Of a stretch of 64,000 nucleotides of DNA, positions 61,331 through 64,000 are shown piece by piece. Within the stretch, counting starts at the first letter, position 1. Every line of letters starts with the position of its first letter. The DNA comes from Prosapia bicincta (lineage: Eukaryota > Arthropoda > Insecta > Hemiptera > Cercopidae). A program made the position numbers and the translations under genes. The stretch spans positions 139,900,231 through 139,964,230 of the forward strand of contig JBAIZL010000006.1 in NCBI GenBank assembly GCA_036971475.1, written 5' to 3'. Below the pieces are notes generated by a model that saw only the letters and a program-made list of their open reading frames with translations, was not told the origin of the DNA and ran no database searches.

Positions 61331-63009
61331 TAAGTAAAAGCCATGGATGGTAAAGCGGCAGGGCTTATCACGTGAGTGAAACATTAAGGAATATTTTCGA
61401 AAACACTCACTAAAAGTGTATATTATATGAGTGTACATTAAATTAATTCTAACAGTGATTTGGCAGTGAAAACATTGTTCCAATTATCTAATAACTGAAA
61501 TTAAAGAAAGTCTAACTGAGCGCACTTTATGTGTTAGGGATTAAAAGCAGAACAAAAATGGTAGAGAGGGATGCCGTAGAAGGGTGAAATCGCGTCTACG
61601 TTGCGCGCATGCTAAGCACGTATATTTATTATACAAATGTTTCAGTTAAACGTATATAACTAACGTCAGTAGAATGGAACGTCACCCTTTTTAAAGCACC
61701 CCTTAGACATGCATTGCCCATTAATCTGTGAGTTGAGAACTCGGAGACTAACCCTGGAAACATCTGCAGCCCATCTAACACAGTGTATGTGGTATCATTA
61801 TGCGACGACAGCTGGCTCTGGCAATTTGTCCGAGATCTGCGCGCATTAGCGCCTACATTCGTCTTACTATGCAAACAGTATCTTAGCTGCACCGGCGGGC
61901 GGCGCGTAGTCCCAGATAGCGATGTGCATAGAACAACGGATCCAAAGCGGGTTAGGACATAGTCCATTGTATTAGGCGTTGTTTCAAAATTATCAAATAT
62001 GGAGGAAGGCTAGAAAAACTTACACAGGGAAAGTTAAAAGTCAAATAAATGACACGGACTGAGACATTTTTCTTGGTCTATTCTCATTTCAAAAAACTAT
62101 AGTTCCAAGTTTCATGGTAAATGGATATTGCCTTATTCAATTCTTATTATCGTCTTTATATAAGAAAATTATAATTCTAAAGTGTCTAAACACTATTAGT
62201 AAATGGAATCTTTTAAATTTAACATATATTTCTAAGAACAGCTTACTAATAGTTTTTAAGGATTAAAATATATCGTTATAGAAAATTTGTTGAAAATAGG
62301 TGACAGATATAATTAAAGAAAGGGTGTTAAACTATGCTGACCTGAGATTAAAGCTACAATACAAAGCTTCCTACTCTCTAATGGAGGCATATGAAAATGT
62401 CTATCCGTTCCGACCTTGCTTTTTTAGTGCTAAGTAACGATAGGAGGAAAACAGTAGGGTATAAGAATGTGTGGAAATTCTCCTTCTTGGTGGTACAGAA
62501 GAATAAGAGATCGTGCTCTCTATCGGGGCCAACGAGTACAATCAGTAAGATGAGAAAATATTTTTTCAGAATAAATTAAATTTATACGGAAGTTTAAAGG
62601 TAATTTATATGGAATTTATTTATGTGTTATGAGAGCAAATGGACGGCGCAAAGTGACAGCTCAGACCAGATCGATAACACAAATCCTTTCCATAAGTGCT
62701 CATCAGGATAAAAGTCAGGGCGAGTGAAGAAGCTACGGAATGTCGGCATGCACTGTCTTCACTCATACCTTCAGGTTTTTGCCAACGCAAGCATCTCCGT
62801 AATGGGCCAAACAACCGTATTGATGTATTGTTAAGGCATTACTAACAGCCCCGTATCTGACGCAGATTACTCATTTCCCTTTCTCAACCTGTTAAAAACT
62901 TTTAATTGGACTGTTTACTTTGTTATCGTATCTTGTTAAACAGGCGGCAAATCTCTGCTATAAACATCTGTGTTCGAAGCTAATCCTTGTATATTGCCTT
63001 CAGCTTAGT
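61331..63009. other. Low-copy region without recognised genes
   Basis: A GC-richer island at about 61,560-61,970 holds a 112-codon minus-strand ORF (61,629-61,967) that resembles nothing I know and has no signal, domain or acceptor/donor support. Two shorter ORFs (62,391-62,579 plus; 62,620-62,814 minus) are likewise unsupported. Confidence 0.45.
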
Positions 63010-64000
63010 CGATAATACTTTTCCTAATATTTACTCCAGCAGTGTCACCCTTCTATGATCCAGCAACACGTCAGTGATGTATCAGCACCGTACCGCGTCA
63101 GTGGTTCAGTAACACTGAGGAAAATCTTTGTACGAAACAAAGATAAGGTGACTAAACACGTCCGAGGTGTGCCAGTGCTCTTGCAATACTTTTACTAATA
63201 TTTACTCCAGCATGTGTCACCCTTCTATGATCTAGTCACACGTCAGTGATGTATCAGCACCGTACCGCGTCAGTGGTTCAGTAACACTGAGGAAAATCTT
63301 TGTACGAAACAAAGACGAGGTGATTAAACACGTCCGAGGTGTGCAAGTGCTCTTGCAATACCTTTACTAATACTTACTCCAGCAGTGTCACCCTTCTATG
63401 ATCCAGCCACACGTCAGTGATGTATCAGCACCGTACCGCGTCAGTGGTTCAGTAACACTGACGAAAATCTTTGTACGAAACAAAGACGAGGTGACTAAAC
63501 ACGTCCGAGGTGTGCAAGTGCTCTTGCAATACCTTTACTAATATTTACTCCAGCAGTGTCACCCTTCTATGATCTAGTCACACGTCAGTGATGTATCAGT
63601 ACAGTACCGCGTCAGTGGTTCAGTAACACTGAGGAAAATCATTGTACGAAACAAAGACGAGGTGACTAAACACGTCCGAGGTGTGCCAGTGCTCTTGCAA
63701 TACTTTTACTAATATTTACTCCAGCAGTGTCACCCTTCTATGATCCAGCCACACGTCAGTGATGTATCAGTACAGTACCGCGTCAGTGGTTCGGTAACAC
63801 TGGGGAAAATCTTTGTACGAAACAAAGACGAGGTGACTAAACACGTCCGAGGTGTGCCAGTGCTCTTGCAATACTTTTACTAATATTTACTCCAGCAGTG
63901 TCACCCTTCTATGATCCAGCCACACGTCAGTGATGTATCAGTACAGTACCGCGTCAGTGGTTCGGTAACACTGGGGAAAATCTTTGTACGAAACAAAGAC
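63010..64000. repeat. 171-bp satellite array, 5.8 copies, open at the right window edge
   Basis: The GTGTCAC marker recurs at 63,042, 63,214, 63,385, 63,556, 63,727 and 63,898 (172, then 171 bp). Each unit has short inverted repeats: TCAGTG-9 nt-CACTGA around GTTCAGTAA, and TTTGT-5 nt-ACAAA. Copies are nearly identical, with shared variants (CACCGTACC versus TACAGTACC, ACACTGAGG versus ACACTGGGG), so the array is young and still being homogenised. Confidence 0.96.

Noticed and set aside
61629..61967. 112-codon minus-strand ORF in a GC-richer island
   Set aside because: No recognisable domain, signal peptide, splice sites or polyadenylation context; an ORF of this length is expected by chance in GC-richer DNA.
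63010..64000. Homology to primate alpha satellite because of the 171-bp period
   Set aside because: Only the length agrees; no sequence resemblance is visible.

Overview
The window reads as intergenic, satellite-rich DNA from an animal nuclear genome, most likely an arthropod and probably an insect with a large AT-rich genome. The reasons are a decayed RNase H-bearing non-LTR retrotransposon, a pogo/Tigger-like and a hAT-like cut-and-paste relic, (GT)n and (CA)n/(GA)n microsatellites, no dense protein-coding content, and candidate exons bounded by eukaryotic splice sites. No species can be named from the sequence. No rRNA, tRNA or CRISPR array was seen.

Roughly 46 kb of the 64 kb (my estimate from array boundaries) is tandem repeat, in more than a dozen arrays with different monomers. 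From left to right: a 59-bp satellite (1-5.8 kb); a hAT-like MITE and a pogo/Tigger deletion derivative (6.8-8.8 kb); a 138-bp higher-order satellite built from three 46-bp monomers (9.3-15.7 kb); a 118-bp minisatellite with variable G runs, flanked by inverted copies of a short motif (15.9-18.3 kb); a compound microsatellite (19 kb); a 76-bp array (20.2-21.1 kb); a 32-bp array (21.9-23.0 kb); a possible small secreted-protein exon (23.3-23.5 kb, minus); a 5'-truncated LINE with three frame breaks (24.0-27.0 kb, minus); another possible terminal exon (27.6-27.7 kb, plus); a 96-bp satellite (28.35-34.9 kb); an 18.5-kb superarray made of 162/113-bp and 141-bp satellites of one family (35.6-54.15 kb); a 151-bp dimer and an 18-bp minisatellite (54.2-55.6 kb); a long (GT)n tract (56.3-56.6 kb); a 117-119-bp array (58.3-59.3 kb); a very diverged ~108-bp array (60.05-61.3 kb); and a 171-bp satellite running off the right end (63.0-64.0 kb).

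The most informative signal is how the satellites evolved. The 138-bp repeat is a trimer of an older 46-bp monomer, and exact 46-bp relics survive at its right edge. The 113-bp unit is a derivative of the 162-bp unit that lost about 50 bp between short direct repeats. The neighbouring 141-bp satellite descends from the same ancestor, with intermediate monomers preserved at the junction and at the far edge. Array edges are diverged and interiors homogenised, and block duplications (384, 768, 960, about 1,793 and about 4,878 bp) are visible inside arrays, as expected of unequal exchange. The long ORFs in satellites are by-products of periodicity. I see no protein-coding operon, defence system or other multigene system; the noteworthy content is the satellite landscape and two candidate host exons.
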